Positions 32,336-43,041 of a stretch of DNA of 64,000 bases are shown here, piece after piece. The notes beneath the pieces are model-generated. The model saw only the letters and a program-made list of their open reading frames with translations. It searched no databases and was not told the origin of the DNA. How positions within the stretch are numbered: position 1 is the stretch's first letter; every line of letters starts with the position of its first letter. The DNA is from Knufia peltigerae (Eukaryota; Ascomycota; Eurotiomycetes; Chaetothyriales; Trichomeriaceae): positions 124,001-188,000 of the forward strand of contig JAPDRN010000046.1 of the NCBI GenBank assembly GCA_030247855.1, written 5' to 3'. The position numbers and the translations under genes are program-made.

Positions 32336-32650
32336 ATGCCTGGGCTCCTCCTCACTCGAGCTTCGACGCGGAATTCAAGGCAGGGCTTGAAGCTGCTTCA
32401 AGCAGCGAAACGGCGGTCATTCCACCCCGAACCCCGATCTTTTCAGAACAGTCCTCACCACACTCATCGTTTCGTATACCGGTGGACGATTCAGGCTATT
32501 GGGACACCTCTGGCCGTTGCATATCTGTGCGAAAAGGTGGCCGACAAGAGTGATGGGGAGAGTGGTTTCAAGCTCGACCTTCCCAACATTGACACTGGCT
32601 TGTTGACTGAGCCAATTCGGATGAAGGCGAATGTCTGGGGACAGCTTTGA
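32336..32650 (+). CDS. Putative small mitochondrial membrane protein
   Basis: Open frame of 104 residues with a good start context (GCGCCATGCC). The first 30 residues are rich in Arg, Lys, Ser and Leu with no acidic residue (LLTRASTRNSRQ, then KLLQAAKRRSF), like a matrix-targeting presequence. One hydrophobic segment follows (WTIQAIGTPLAVAYL, about residues 50-65), then a charged tail. I do not recognise a family. The organisation is protein-like, but the surrounding DNA is gene-poor. Confidence 0.35.
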   Translation: MPGLLLTRASTRNSRQGLKLLQAAKRRSFHPEPRSFQNSPHHTHRFVYRWTIQAIGTPLAVAYLCEKVADKSDGESGFKLDLPNIDTGLLTEPIRMKANVWGQL

Positions 32651-33602
32651 AGAGATGTTAGTGGTGAGAGCTGAGACTACCTACCTACACATGTATGTCT
32701 TGGTTGGCACTGCGTATGTACCTATGTGTGGTACATTTAACGTCTACAACAATAGACGTCCTCGTCTCGGAGATGGTTTATGCTGGATTTATGGGCGTTC
32801 TTCTACCAAGCTTGACCCCTAAGCAGGTATTCACTGATATTCCTATCCTTCTGTCCACGCATACGCAAGCCTCCTATTCACTGAACATCCTTAGTGCTCC
32901 ACAATTTATTAATTACAGGTATATATGTTTATTCCAGTGAAATTTCCTCCAACAAAGGAATCGCCTTGATGGCCACTAATAAGACTCACCGCGTCGCAAC
33001 GCACCTTTGGCTCAAGTGGTTTGGAGGTGGGCTTATCCTTGGAAACCAGCTGCTTAGTGGATTAAACTGGGAGTCTTCGGCAGGTTTCCATGACTACTGT
33101 AGCAATCTCTACAAGTATTACGGAGTAATACGTTCCTTTAGGGAGTTGAGATTTGTGAATGGTCATAGTCGGGATAAGTATTAGAAGCGCCGACCGTTGG
33201 CAAGACGGTCGGGGCTTCGAATCTCCAAATAACTTTTTGATTTTTTACTTTTTTTTTCCTTTCTGCAGAATATTTTTGTTGTGAAGGTGGTGAAGTTGGT
33301 GAACATCGAGTAGGAAAGTACTCGTGAAATAGAGAAGACGACGAGGCTGCGAGGCTGAACACACGTGGGTGCTCGACGGAACTGGATAATATCTTCTCCG
33401 GGGGACTGTCAAGCCAGCTCCGCATTTGATGGCTTGTGGTAACTGAACATCTCCAAGTTGCTTGAAATAAAATCATCACGCCACCAGTTCCTCCTGCAGT
33501 TGTCTGCTGGTTTACAAGTAATCTAACCAGGACATATATAATCGGTCCTCATCTTCTCTCCATTGGCGAGGTCTGGAAGTTTCTTGTGCCTCACCTACAA
33601 GG
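32651..33602. other. Intergenic region upstream of the PPR gene
   Basis: 950 bp. It holds TACGGAGTA at 33119-33127, a perfect hairpin at 33190-33212 followed by T-runs (see findings), and TATATAA at 33535-33541 about 60 bp before the PPR gene's ATG. Confidence 0.45.
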
Positions 33603-36101
33603 ATGAAATCCTCCAACCTAACCCGGAGCGTCTTTCGGGCAATCCTTGCCAACCGACCTTATATCGTTCGAGATTGCCAGCGACGTATTGGATCAAACTC
33701 GAGACCTCACATCCTCCCGACTACCTTCTGCCTGTCTCAGAAACGTGACTTCTTCGGTTTGACTTTTGCTGGCGGGCAGAAGACCCTGGTCGGTGCAAAA
33801 AATACCAATGCCAACATCGAAGCTGCCTTGCTCCGCCTGATCGATCTTGTCAAGGCGAGGAGGTCACATTCTCGACTTCCATCCGATGAGGAGGTCGCAG
33901 ATGCTTTCAAGTTTTTCTTTGCCTCCAGAGTCGCCACACCAGGGCGGCTAACGAGGAACGAAATCTTTTTGGTCACGGAAGCATTCAAGCATCTACAAGA
34001 GCGAGGGCATATCTTGTCTGGGGAGGAAAAATCAGGACTGTCAGAAGAAGATTTGGAGAATGTCTTGCTGGTATTGGCGTCGTCTACGGGCCGTGATAGG
34101 TACCGAAGTGATGCCCGCATCCTGGCGACTGTCGTCTTCGAGGCCCTGCAGACACGATCCGGCGCTGTTGATGATGTAGAGCTGCCCCCAGAGGCTGGGC
34201 ATCAAGCCGTCAAGCCTACTTTATTGGTGACGTACATCACTGTCCTCGCCAAAACTGGCTCGGCTCAAGATGCCTTGGAGCTCTTGCGACGATCTGCGCA
34301 GAGCACAGAGAGAGCAAGTCTGCCCATGTGGACCGCTGTTCTCACTGGTCTGGCGAATGAGGGCCGAACACAGGAATTCTGGAAAGTCATTCGGGAGATG
34401 CAAGACACAGTCGGTCCGTTCGACGCGGTCTCCCAGCAATCGCTGGTGAGCTACCTGGTCCAACGTGATGAGTTTCATACTCTTCAGAAAGTTTTCGAAC
34501 TACCCCTGGAAGATGGTCAAGTGCCTACCACCGAGAGCTTGGTCAAGGCGGTGGACTGTGCTATGAAGAGCGGAGAGTTGAAGTGGGCATCTCGTTTTGT
34601 CGAGGAACTTGAAGAGCGGACGGATTCAGGCGATATGGCCGGAACTTTACTTCTCTGGTATGCTCTACACGACCAAGATCCAACCCACATCCGACAGAAG
34701 CTCGAGCAGATGGCAAAATATGGAGTGACAGATGCAATCACGATGAAGACGCTCAACAGATTGATCGAACATGCCTACCTGCAACATCAAGCGGAAAATG
34801 CTGAGCGATACGTCCAGTTGGCTGAAGAATTCGGATTGAGACCCGACGCCAAAACACACGCTGTTCAGTTGCATTATCATCTTCACCAGGGAGACCGCAC
34901 CGCTGCCTATTCGACGTACGAGCTACTTTTGAGGGACGATATCCCTGCGGACCGATGCGACACTCATGTCCTCAACGAGTACATTACCTCGTTGGCATTC
35001 TCTGCCAACCCAGAGTACACCCATCTCATTCAAATTGTGGATCATATTCTTGACACCGATGCGGAGCTGGAACCCGAGGCCATAGCCGGCCTCTGTCATG
35101 TATTTTTGTTGAAAGATGAGCTTGAGGAGGCGACGGGAATTCTACGTCACCGGATCGACTCGTATCCGATGGACGATCGAGCACGTATTGCGGCCGTGTT
35201 TCGTCAATTCATCGTGGACCCGACGATCAAAGATCAACGAGCGTTCAACGCATACGAGCTTTTCCGGCATGCTTTCCCGGAGGCAGAAGTCGAGGACCGC
35301 ATTCCCCTAATGCAGTCATTCTTTGACCGTGGTCGATCGGATCTGGCGTGTCTGGTGTTTGGTCACATGCGACAACGAGAGGAACCGTCCGCGCGACCCA
35401 CGCCCGAAGCCTACGCAAAGTGTTTCGAAGGCATCGCCAAGTGCAAAGACATTGACGGCCTTCAGATGGTGTACAACATGCTCAAACTTGACTTGTTGGT
35501 CGAACAGACCACGCGCATCCACAACGGGATGATGGCGGCTTACACGGCGTGCCAACAGCCCTTTTCGGCCATCATCGACCACTTTTGGAAGATCATGGAA
35601 TCTCGAGAGGGACCGACTTTGAGTTCGTTCGCGCTCGCCCTGCAGGCCTGCGAGAAGTGGATCCCCCAAGGCGCGCATGAGGCCCGACACATTATGGCGT
35701 TGATGCAGAGTTTCAATTTGGTTATCACAAAGCAAATTTACGATTGTTACGTCGGTGCCTTGGCGGGTCAGTCCGAGTTTGAAAATGTCGTGGAGCTGTT
35801 CGAGAAGATGGAGGAGGATATTGGGGAGCCGCCCGACGTTCTCACCATTGGGACGTTTTACAACGCCATCCCTTGGCAATATCGGAAGGACGAGGTCGAG
35901 AAGTGGGCCAGACAGGCGTACCCTGACTTGTGGGAGGAATTGGAATCGTACGGGGACGAGATTGACGACGAGTGGGAAATTCGGTATTTCAAGATTGATC
36001 GAACCATTGACATGGACGATGAGTTGTTGTTCGCCGAGGGAGAGTATCATCCCGTCATTGCCCAAGCTAGACAGACTACCTTGGAAGCACCTAGGAAGTA
36101 G
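33603..36101 (+). CDS. Mitochondrial pentatricopeptide-repeat-type protein (CIA84-like)
   Basis: Single exon, 832 residues. The N-terminus is basic and Ser/Arg-rich without acids (MKSSNLTRSVFRAILANRP), a likely presequence, and FFGLTF near residue 51 resembles the mature start seen in CIA84-type proteins. The remainder is all alpha-helical with repeated 35-residue helical hairpins, for example VTYITVLAKTGSAQDALELL, MWTAVLTGLANEGRTQEFWKV and YDCYVGALAGQSEFENVVELFEKM. Family members act on mitochondrial RNA, or in complex I assembly in the case of CIA84. The assignment to CIA84 is from pattern recall and unproven. Its stop is 150 bp from the stop of the next, opposite gene. Confidence 0.75.
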   Translation: MKSSNLTRSVFRAILANRPYIVRDCQRRIGSNSRPHILPTTFCLSQKRDFFGLTFAGGQKTLVGAKNTNANIEAALLRLIDLVKARRSHSRLPSDEEVADAFKFFFASRVATPGRLTRNEIFLVTEAFKHLQERGHILSGEEKSGLSEEDLENVLLVLASSTGRDRYRSDARILATVVFEALQTRSGAVDDVELPPEAGHQAVKPTLLVTYITVLAKTGSAQDALELLRRSAQSTERASLPMWTAVLTGLANEGRTQEFWKVIREMQDTVGPFDAVSQQSLVSYLVQRDEFHTLQKVFELPLEDGQVPTTESLVKAVDCAMKSGELKWASRFVEELEERTDSGDMAGTLLLWYALHDQDPTHIRQKLEQMAKYGVTDAITMKTLNRLIEHAYLQHQAENAERYVQLAEEFGLRPDAKTHAVQLHYHLHQGDRTAAYSTYELLLRDDIPADRCDTHVLNEYITSLAFSANPEYTHLIQIVDHILDTDAELEPEAIAGLCHVFLLKDELEEATGILRHRIDSYPMDDRARIAAVFRQFIVDPTIKDQRAFNAYELFRHAFPEAEVEDRIPLMQSFFDRGRSDLACLVFGHMRQREEPSARPTPEAYAKCFEGIAKCKDIDGLQMVYNMLKLDLLVEQTTRIHNGMMAAYTACQQPFSAIIDHFWKIMESREGPTLSSFALALQACEKWIPQGAHEARHIMALMQSFNLVITKQIYDCYVGALAGQSEFENVVELFEKMEEDIGEPPDVLTIGTFYNAIPWQYRKDEVEKWARQAYPDLWEELESYGDEIDDEWEIRYFKIDRTIDMDDELLFAEGEYHPVIAQARQTTLEAPRK

Positions 36102-36250
36102 ACGTATACATGGTATATGGCAAGGGCCATACAGGAGGAGACAGAATATAACAAGACGGTCATTATTTGATATTTTAAATATTTTTGACATTTGTTTTTT
36201 CATCTATATGTGTTAAAGGAGCTAATCCAAATAGCTCCATGAGTGTAATT

Positions 36251-38413
36251 TTATATACTCATCCTTCTTTTTCCTCCTCGTCTTCTTCTCGCAAGTCTAT
36301 CATATCTGTACTGTGACCCAGTCTTTTCACATTTCAACAAATTGCATTTCATGTGGTTGTCGTTGTAATCATAATCGTCATCGTCATCCTCGTCGTCCTC
36401 TCGGTCCGACGGCTCACCATCGTAGAACCCGGCAGGCATCGGACCTTGAGTGCTGTAGCCGTCCTGTTCCTGGAGGATGTCCACGTGCCTGACGGTCCTG
36501 GTGTCGTCGATCTCGTTTCGAAAGGTCAGGTCCTCGGGTTCCCTCCAGCCGTACTTGACCTTGACCCCGGGGAACATGTGGGCGATTTCCTCCCCGGACA
36601 AGAGACAACCTTTACCGCCCAGGCCCTCGACCACGGGTCGGAGCAGGCGGGCGGTGCTGAGGGCGCTCTCGTCACGGATGATGGCCGTGTTGGACCATAT
36701 GATGATGCCGACCGAGGCGAGCAACTGTAAGACGGGAACGAGGGCCAGGATGGCCCCGGCCCACGCCCACTCGACCGTCACCGACTGGGCCAGCACCGGG
36801 TACCAACCGGTCACGTTCTGCTGGGGCCCGTTGTAGTCCATGGCGGCGACGGCCTCGATGGCGTACTCCATGAGCCTCTGCTCGACCCAGTAGGCCGACG
36901 AGGCGCTGTTGGGGCTCCAGTAAGACGAGAGGGTGTAGCGGGAGACCTCGTACGCGAGCCCGGTGGTGTTGTCGTCGTGGCCCTGCTGGGTGAAGCGGAT
37001 GCCCGAGATGGACCAGCCCACGGCCCCCGCCACGATGCGAGCCTGCTCGTCGTGGATCTGGAACGTGGATTCCGTTTGGTTCGTGCCCGGGAACAAGTAA
37101 TCCTGCACCCCCTCCACGGGGTACAGGGTGCTGTTGCACGTGTAGAACGAGGCCTTGGGGATGTGCGGCGAGCTGGCGTTTTGGAGTGCCATGACCTGCG
37201 TGCACCGTGGCCCGCACGTCGCTCCGAGGACGCCGACGTAGGTCATGGCTCCAGGTTCGCCCGGTGGTAGGTCGAGAAATCTCAGGGCGCCGCGCTCGTC
37301 GCGGTACTGGATGGTCTCGGTGCCGGTGTCGTCGCCGAGGCTCTTCGCCTCGAGGTCGGACACGTCGACGAGCTCGAGGGGGGCGCAGTGCGCCTCGATC
37401 GTGACTGTTCGGTGGGAGATGAGCGTGATGTCGACGTTGGTCGGGTTTGAATCTTGAAACGCATATGTCATCGAATCCCATTTCGCGCCGTTGCCGTAAA
37501 CGGTCGGTGTGCTTGGTTTGCCAAATACCCAGGGGCCGGTTTGTCCGGGGACTGGTCCGTTGACAAAAAGGTAGTCTTGCCCTTGGATGCCGTAGCTGTT
37601 GGCGGAACCCAACTGTGCCGCGAAATCGGGGTTGTCGGCGCTCCAGACATCATTGATCTGGGTCAAGTTGGCGACACTCAGATGGCCAAATTTGACGCCG
37701 GGATGCTTCGAGGTGCCGAGACTGTATGTCAAACCGAGTAGCGCCACGAGGACTTGTAGGCATATGTTGATGCCCAGCCACAGGGCGCACAGGCACTGCG
37801 TGCGGTTGAGCCTGAAAAAAAGTCGGCCTGGCGTGTGCGCCGCGCGGAAAAGGCCAATCACTTTCCGCAGACTGTCACAGGACATGATGAGGTCGAATTC
37901 TTGGAGCGAGCGATACTTGGACGCCAGGAGCCGCCAGCGGAACATGAGTGCGAATTCGCGGAGTGTGCTGCTCAAGTTGTTGCCCAGGAACAGCGACAAG
38001 AGGACGATGAGCGCGTTGAAAAGTTTGATCTGGCTGACCGACATTTTGAGTAGGTTGCCAAACACTCCCAGGCAGGTCGCGAGAAGGCCACACAGGATCG
38101 CGGTGATGGCCCATCGATACATGGCTTTGATGAAAAGGCGCATCCGCTGGCGACTGGGCTTGAACTCGCGAACGGTCTGGGATGGGACGTCGGCGGCGGC
38201 CGTGGACACCGAGTGTCGCCATGGCTGTCTGTAGCGTGTAGTTAATCGCGGAAGTGTTCGTTGAGACTTGGAAGGACTCGTCGAGTATATCGTGTCGCTC
38301 CACGTAAGGGGAGACGCAGAGTCTGGGGCAGATTGCCCGCCAGATTGCGCGAACTTCTCCATTAACAGGCTGTCGCTTGACGTCGTATCATTATCACTTC
38401 CACCTTGACTCAT
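36251..38413 (-). CDS. Unnamed multi-pass fungal membrane protein
   Basis: Single exon, 720 residues. Membrane segments lie at about residues 91-113, 130-148 and 210-232. A lumenal or extracellular region of about 330 residues with several Cys and N-x-S/T sites follows, and then a fourth helix at about 565-590 before an acidic cytosolic tail (a run of Asp/Glu near 680). A helix pair, large Cys-containing ectodomain and late helix form a layout known from uncharacterised fungal proteins (DUF3176-like architecture is my best guess). No catalytic motif is visible. Confidence 0.7.
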   Translation of the reverse strand: MSQGGSDNDTTSSDSLLMEKFAQSGGQSAPDSASPLTWSDTIYSTSPSKSQRTLPRLTTRYRQPWRHSVSTAAADVPSQTVREFKPSRQRMRLFIKAMYRWAITAILCGLLATCLGVFGNLLKMSVSQIKLFNALIVLLSLFLGNNLSSTLREFALMFRWRLLASKYRSLQEFDLIMSCDSLRKVIGLFRAAHTPGRLFFRLNRTQCLCALWLGINICLQVLVALLGLTYSLGTSKHPGVKFGHLSVANLTQINDVWSADNPDFAAQLGSANSYGIQGQDYLFVNGPVPGQTGPWVFGKPSTPTVYGNGAKWDSMTYAFQDSNPTNVDITLISHRTVTIEAHCAPLELVDVSDLEAKSLGDDTGTETIQYRDERGALRFLDLPPGEPGAMTYVGVLGATCGPRCTQVMALQNASSPHIPKASFYTCNSTLYPVEGVQDYLFPGTNQTESTFQIHDEQARIVAGAVGWSISGIRFTQQGHDDNTTGLAYEVSRYTLSSYWSPNSASSAYWVEQRLMEYAIEAVAAMDYNGPQQNVTGWYPVLAQSVTVEWAWAGAILALVPVLQLLASVGIIIWSNTAIIRDESALSTARLLRPVVEGLGGKGCLLSGEEIAHMFPGVKVKYGWREPEDLTFRNEIDDTRTVRHVDILQEQDGYSTQGPMPAGFYDGEPSDREDDEDDDDDYDYNDNHMKCNLLKCEKTGSQYRYDRLARRRRGGKRRMSI

Positions 38414-38933
38414 TGAGATGTCATTTTAAAGAAGTCGTCAATGTCAACAAACTTCAGAAAAGCTTTGATGTCAATGTTTGAATGAAGAAGATGGAAAAGG
38501 GAAGATCGGGGGAGGGTGGGGAGAGGAGGAAGAGAAGATCGTGAAAAAGCGACAACATGTACGAGTCACGGAGTACGAAAGTCTTCTCTTCTTTTCAACA
38601 GCCACACACAGCCAGGGTCAAAACTCTGCCGCCTCGTGGTGGTTACGAGGACGACTTTTTTTGAGTCAATAAACTCGGCTGCTGCCGGGTGTAGAGAGTG
38701 GTGCACGTTCCAGGTTCATCGATTCCGATCAATGATGTTGGAGAGAATCTGACACCTTGACGTTGACGATGAGGTCTGGAACACTCACATTTTAGCGCCC
38801 TGAGAAAAAGACTTCGAGCCAATCGTGCAGATGAGTGGCACTGTTGCTTTTTTTTTCTTGTTCTTGTGAGATTGATGGGGAAGTCTAAGTATAGCATACG
38901 ATGATTCGATGAACTGGAGTCTTTTTGGTGATC

Positions 38934-38973
38934 CTGAGATCCTGAGATCCTGAGATCCTTTGATCCTTTGACT
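38934..38973 (+). repeat. Short tandem repeat GATCCTGA
   Basis: About three copies of GATCCTGA followed by two variant GATCCTTT copies, head to tail. Confidence 0.8.
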
Positions 38974-39119
38974 CTCGTTCGCGGGGTGGTATTGATTATG
39001 TAAACCATCACGTGACCCCTTGTAACCCTGTCCCTTGCCCCTTCCCTCACTTTTCACCTCCCCTGACTGTCCTTCTTTCCTTGGCTTGGTAACATCTGCT
39101 TTCCTTGATGGTGTCTTGT

Positions 39120-39389
39120 CTATTCAGTATCCAAGTCATCGTCTAGAAAAGCGGAGGGTTCGAGTTTTGAGATCATGGCTTCGATAACAATTGGTCGTCG
39201 GTCCACCAGAAGCTGTGCGGCTTGAGAAGTTGGGATGGGGAGGATCCGGCCATGATGGTCCACAGAAAACTTTGACGTCAACTGGCATTGAGTCTGAGAC
39301 CGAGATGAAGTGAGTGAGAAACTCCCCCGGCCATGGATGCGAATCCCAATTCGAGCTCCGGGAAATGTCGCGCAGACAGGCTGCGGCAT
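39120..39389 (-). CDS. Weak hypothetical ORF
   Basis: 89-codon frame from the ATG at 39389. The second half reads like protein (GRILPIPTSQAAQLLVDRR, then an acidic end). No family is recognised, and an in-frame stop lies a few codons upstream of the ATG. It may be the last exon of something not resolved, or chance. Confidence 0.18.
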   Translation of the reverse strand: MPQPVCATFPGARIGIRIHGRGSFSLTSSRSQTQCQLTSKFSVDHHGRILPIPTSQAAQLLVDRRPIVIEAMISKLEPSAFLDDDLDTE

Positions 39390-40308
39390 ACGGGAGCAGC
39401 AGGATCAGATCATGAGTACAACCACTGGCCTGGAAATCCCTGGACCACTACGGTGTTTCAAACACAGTCAAATACTTCCATCCAAAGACATGTCCACATC
39501 TTTCGATCGAAGGCGATGTTCCATCCCAGCAGGTGAGGTTGTCGGACCGTTCGCATCAACAGGACTTGTCCATGAGAACATCAACCTACATCGCGTGGCC
39601 CATTGGCACCGCACAAGCTATGGATGTGAATATTCACGCTGACAAAGCCATGCTCCTCAGGAACATACCCTGTTCCTCCTGGAGACCCGTATGAAGTGAA
39701 TGAATTCACTTGTGGGGGCTGGGTCCTCCGGGCGAAAACTTTTGGGTCGATTCACCGCCCTCGAAAAGACGTAAGTGAGGTTCTATATACAAGTGAGAGC
39801 TCGCCCTCTCGCTACAGCATGCAGCATTCTCGCAGTATTGGTCGGGAATTCGAGTTTCAGGTGGTTCTAGGTCCATAACCTTGCTCCTAGATACCTCAAT
39901 ACTCCCACCAAAAAATCCCTGGTGCTGTGGTCGAGGATGCTCTCCATCAGCGCATCTTTTCATACAGTCATCCCCTCACCTTCGCTTCGTTTACATTGAC
40001 AAGGAGAGGCTGGGACACGGTCTGGCGGTATCAGCGGCAGAAAAAATTCATCTATTCAAACGGCAGAGATTTTCCAACACCCATTGAAGTGAATACTCTC
40101 TCGCCGCCTTCAAATTTCTCATTCATAATCTCGCTCTTCTTCTTACTCTCACTCAGTCTACTTACTCTTAGCCACATACTCTTTCCTCCATTCCACACCG
40201 AGAAGACCTGTCTATCTTGTAATGTGTCAATTGAGAACAAGTTCTACGTCATCTTATTGAATCCTTCCAATTTTCCACAATACAGACAAGTCACCAATAC
40301 CTTTGAAG

Positions 40309-43041
40309 ATGGAGATGCCAACAGGAAAGAAGCGTCGCCGTGAAAACGACGATGACGCCGACTTGCCCTCTGCACCCCTATCGACACCACCTTATACACA
40401 CTTCTCGAACACCATCGAGCCTCCCTCTACCACGTCTGAAGACATGATTGACCCTTACCTGAACCTCGATGCGAGCTCCTATCGTTATGTCACAGAACTG
40501 CAAGATGCTGAAGCCACTAGCGACGCCAATCTTGACTTGCAAGACTTCAACCCTCCTCCAGATGATCCTTTCGACGTCTTTAATGACCCCAGCAAGTTCG
40601 CCTCCCTTTTCCAGTCTCATGTTGCGGAAGAAGATGATCAGCCTGCGGAGCCTAGCAAACCCTTGGACAGTGACAACACACTTCAACCCAAGCAACCTGA
40701 GCAACCTGAAGTCAATACTGACGCGCTCATGTCCAATACCACTAATCAGACTGTCACATGTCCTCCCGCGCAGCCAGCAGAGCCAGTTCCCACAATCAGC
40801 GACGATGGTGTCAACATTTCGAGCCCAATGGGATATGCGACAAATGTCTTTGATTTGGCGTTCAAAGATCCAGAAATTGCAAACGGAATCGCTCGGCTGG
40901 AAGCCTACTGTTCGCAAACTGAGGATCCATCTGAGAATGAAAGAGCAAGCAACGAAGCAGCACAGACATACACAGGGGGCGCCGAGGGACATCAGCCTGC
41001 TATGACTGCCAATACACCCAAGGGAAAACCCATCGCTAGTCAAGGACAATGGGCTGCATCTGCGCCAGCAAGAATCAACCACCCAGTTGCGAACACGAAT
41101 ACTTTCATCTCTCCCCCTACTTCAAGACGACACCAACGACGCCCTTCACCCAAGAAAACCCCAACGCGTACTTCATCACAGATGGTAAAGGGCTATGCAA
41201 CCATGCCTCAACTAAAATCATCGCAGAACATGCCATCCTCTCGACCTGGCAATCATACCATGGCGAATGTTTCTTTCAACGATATGAGCCCGCCTGCACC
41301 AAAACGTGTTCGACCGAACAAGACTCGGCAAGAGACTGGCTACCTGACTTTCAATAATCCTCACGGCGAAGTCGTTTTCTCGGAAGTTGATAGCATCATG
41401 GCAGGCTTTGGAGACTTCTTGAATCGACACAGCATTACTGGACTGCAAAATCAACGCGTGGCTGCCAACCAGCAACCTTTGTACACTGGCATGGGACCCT
41501 TCACTCTATCTACATACTTTGCCAACCCTGTTAACTTTAAAAACAATCAGTGGATTGGCAGTAGCATGAGCAACCTTACACCACCGTTATCTCAAATTCG
41601 TCAGCAGACTGGCTATGATTATCCCGTCCCAAGAGTCAGTGGAATACTGGCTTCGATTGAACAAGCTCAGGACTTGCTCAGACAAAAGCAGCAGGCAAAG
41701 ACGACTATGATGGGTACTCAGCTACACCATCAGCTGTCGGCAGAAGTCCAACCTCCTCGCCCTGTTTCTCGTTCCGCTCAGCAACAAACACAAGCTTATC
41801 AGAACACTCACGTCCAGAACAACACAAAGGTTTATCAGAACATTCCTGTTCAGCATCAGTCACATATCTATCAGAGCACTCCCATCCAGAATCAATCGCA
41901 CTTCTCTAAGAGCACTCCCGTCCGCAAGCAGTCACAAGTTCAACAGAACGGATCTACCAAGCGCCATACGAATGGTACTCAACGTAATGCTGCTCAACAC
42001 CAAATACCAGCTCCCCAGAATGGCTATGTCCAGCAACAGACACAAGTTGGCCTGAACTATCCCGTCCAGCAGCAGATACCAGTTCGTCAAAACTTCATGG
42101 CAGACCATCTCCAACACCAGGCGGTGAACTCACCAGCAGGACATCTGCAACCACAAACCCAACATCAGGTTCAATTCGCGCCTCAGATGCACTATCAAAA
42201 GCAGACTCCTCAAATTCAGTCTTCACCAGTCACTCCAGGTAGTCCACGAACTGGTATGGGTCTCTCAGCCTCGCGCCAGTATAACATGAGAGATGTTACA
42301 CCCACACCTGCACCACGTCGTACTCCTGCCTCGAGACCGACCTCTCATCTCTCTACTGCTGTTGTCAACGCTCAAGTTCAACCGCAGCCTGCTTTGACGA
42401 AGACTGTCTCTGCTCCTGCAGTCGCCCCGATCGAGAAACCAGTTCAATCTGTTGAAAATCCACCAAGCATTCAAGTTCCTGATGTCGTGGCTCCTCAAAA
42501 GAACGAGGTCGAACCGTCTGCTCCAGCATCCGGTACGGAACGATACTCCACGGGCAATACTCCAATGGATTTTTTGGACTGGAACATGACCACTACTCCC
42601 GCTGGCCCAGCACCTACCGTCACTTCAGCAGATCTCATGATCTCCAACCTCGATCCACCCGAGGTCGCAAACACAAACACAAACGTTCATGCCATCCCGG
42701 AGCTCGACCTGACCCCGCCTCTAAATGCCAATCCCAGCTCGGAGACTGAAGCTACACTCCTTGCTCTCGGAGTTGATCTTTCCAATTTCGCTCATACTCC
42801 TCACCCTGCTGTGTTGACACCTGCAGTTGTCGAGAATGAGGCTTCCGCACCTGCAATTACAGCCAACAACAATGACTCGACTCCGCCACATGTTATCAAT
42901 GGCGTCGACGGATCATCTTCGGGTACCTCAGTCGACAATACGGACTTGGGCTTGCCGAGCGAAGGATTGCCAGGCTTCGAATTTGACTTTGACATGTTCA
43001 ACGAGTCCCAGCCTTTCAACTCTGGTGACTGGGGCTTTTAG
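40309..43041 (+). CDS. Large disordered Gln/Pro/Ser/Thr-rich protein, probably nuclear
   Basis: Single exon, 910 residues from the ATG at 40309 (MEMPTGKKRRREN, a likely nuclear localisation signal). Nearly the whole chain is low-complexity. One short block looks ordered, about residues 330-385 (TGYLTFNNPHGEVVF, then IMAGFGDFLNRHSITGL). A four-fold 12-residue repeat lies at about 496-543. The C-terminus is acidic and aromatic (FEFDFDMFNESQPF...DWGF), like an activation domain. It is probably a transcription co-factor, but no family was recognised. It has no introns. Confidence 0.7.
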   Translation: MEMPTGKKRRRENDDDADLPSAPLSTPPYTHFSNTIEPPSTTSEDMIDPYLNLDASSYRYVTELQDAEATSDANLDLQDFNPPPDDPFDVFNDPSKFASLFQSHVAEEDDQPAEPSKPLDSDNTLQPKQPEQPEVNTDALMSNTTNQTVTCPPAQPAEPVPTISDDGVNISSPMGYATNVFDLAFKDPEIANGIARLEAYCSQTEDPSENERASNEAAQTYTGGAEGHQPAMTANTPKGKPIASQGQWAASAPARINHPVANTNTFISPPTSRRHQRRPSPKKTPTRTSSQMVKGYATMPQLKSSQNMPSSRPGNHTMANVSFNDMSPPAPKRVRPNKTRQETGYLTFNNPHGEVVFSEVDSIMAGFGDFLNRHSITGLQNQRVAANQQPLYTGMGPFTLSTYFANPVNFKNNQWIGSSMSNLTPPLSQIRQQTGYDYPVPRVSGILASIEQAQDLLRQKQQAKTTMMGTQLHHQLSAEVQPPRPVSRSAQQQTQAYQNTHVQNNTKVYQNIPVQHQSHIYQSTPIQNQSHFSKSTPVRKQSQVQQNGSTKRHTNGTQRNAAQHQIPAPQNGYVQQQTQVGLNYPVQQQIPVRQNFMADHLQHQAVNSPAGHLQPQTQHQVQFAPQMHYQKQTPQIQSSPVTPGSPRTGMGLSASRQYNMRDVTPTPAPRRTPASRPTSHLSTAVVNAQVQPQPALTKTVSAPAVAPIEKPVQSVENPPSIQVPDVVAPQKNEVEPSAPASGTERYSTGNTPMDFLDWNMTTTPAGPAPTVTSADLMISNLDPPEVANTNTNVHAIPELDLTPPLNANPSSETEATLLALGVDLSNFAHTPHPAVLTPAVVENEASAPAITANNNDSTPPHVINGVDGSSSGTSVDNTDLGLPSEGLPGFEFDFDMFNESQPFNSGDWGF
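41794..41937 (+). repeat. 36-bp (12-codon) tandem repeat inside the disordered protein
   Basis: Four consecutive 12-residue units with consensus [V/I]YQ[N/S]TPVQNQSH. A looser fifth unit and later VQQQ/PVRQ echoes follow. Confidence 0.85.

Larger units (their letters stand above)
38414..40308. other. Divergent intergenic region
   Basis: 1.9 kb between two divergent genes. It holds an 8-bp tandem repeat (38934-38973) and a weak minus-strand frame at 39120-39389 (separate entry). The 250 bp before the plus-strand gene are C/T-rich. Confidence 0.4.

Noticed and set aside
33181..33235. Possible tRNA
   Set aside because: No acceptor stem or D arm can be formed, and the A-box and B-box-like motifs are too close together.
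36672..37481. 269-codon Arg/His/Pro-rich frame inside the membrane-protein gene
   Set aside because: Out-of-frame shadow of the 720-residue gene.
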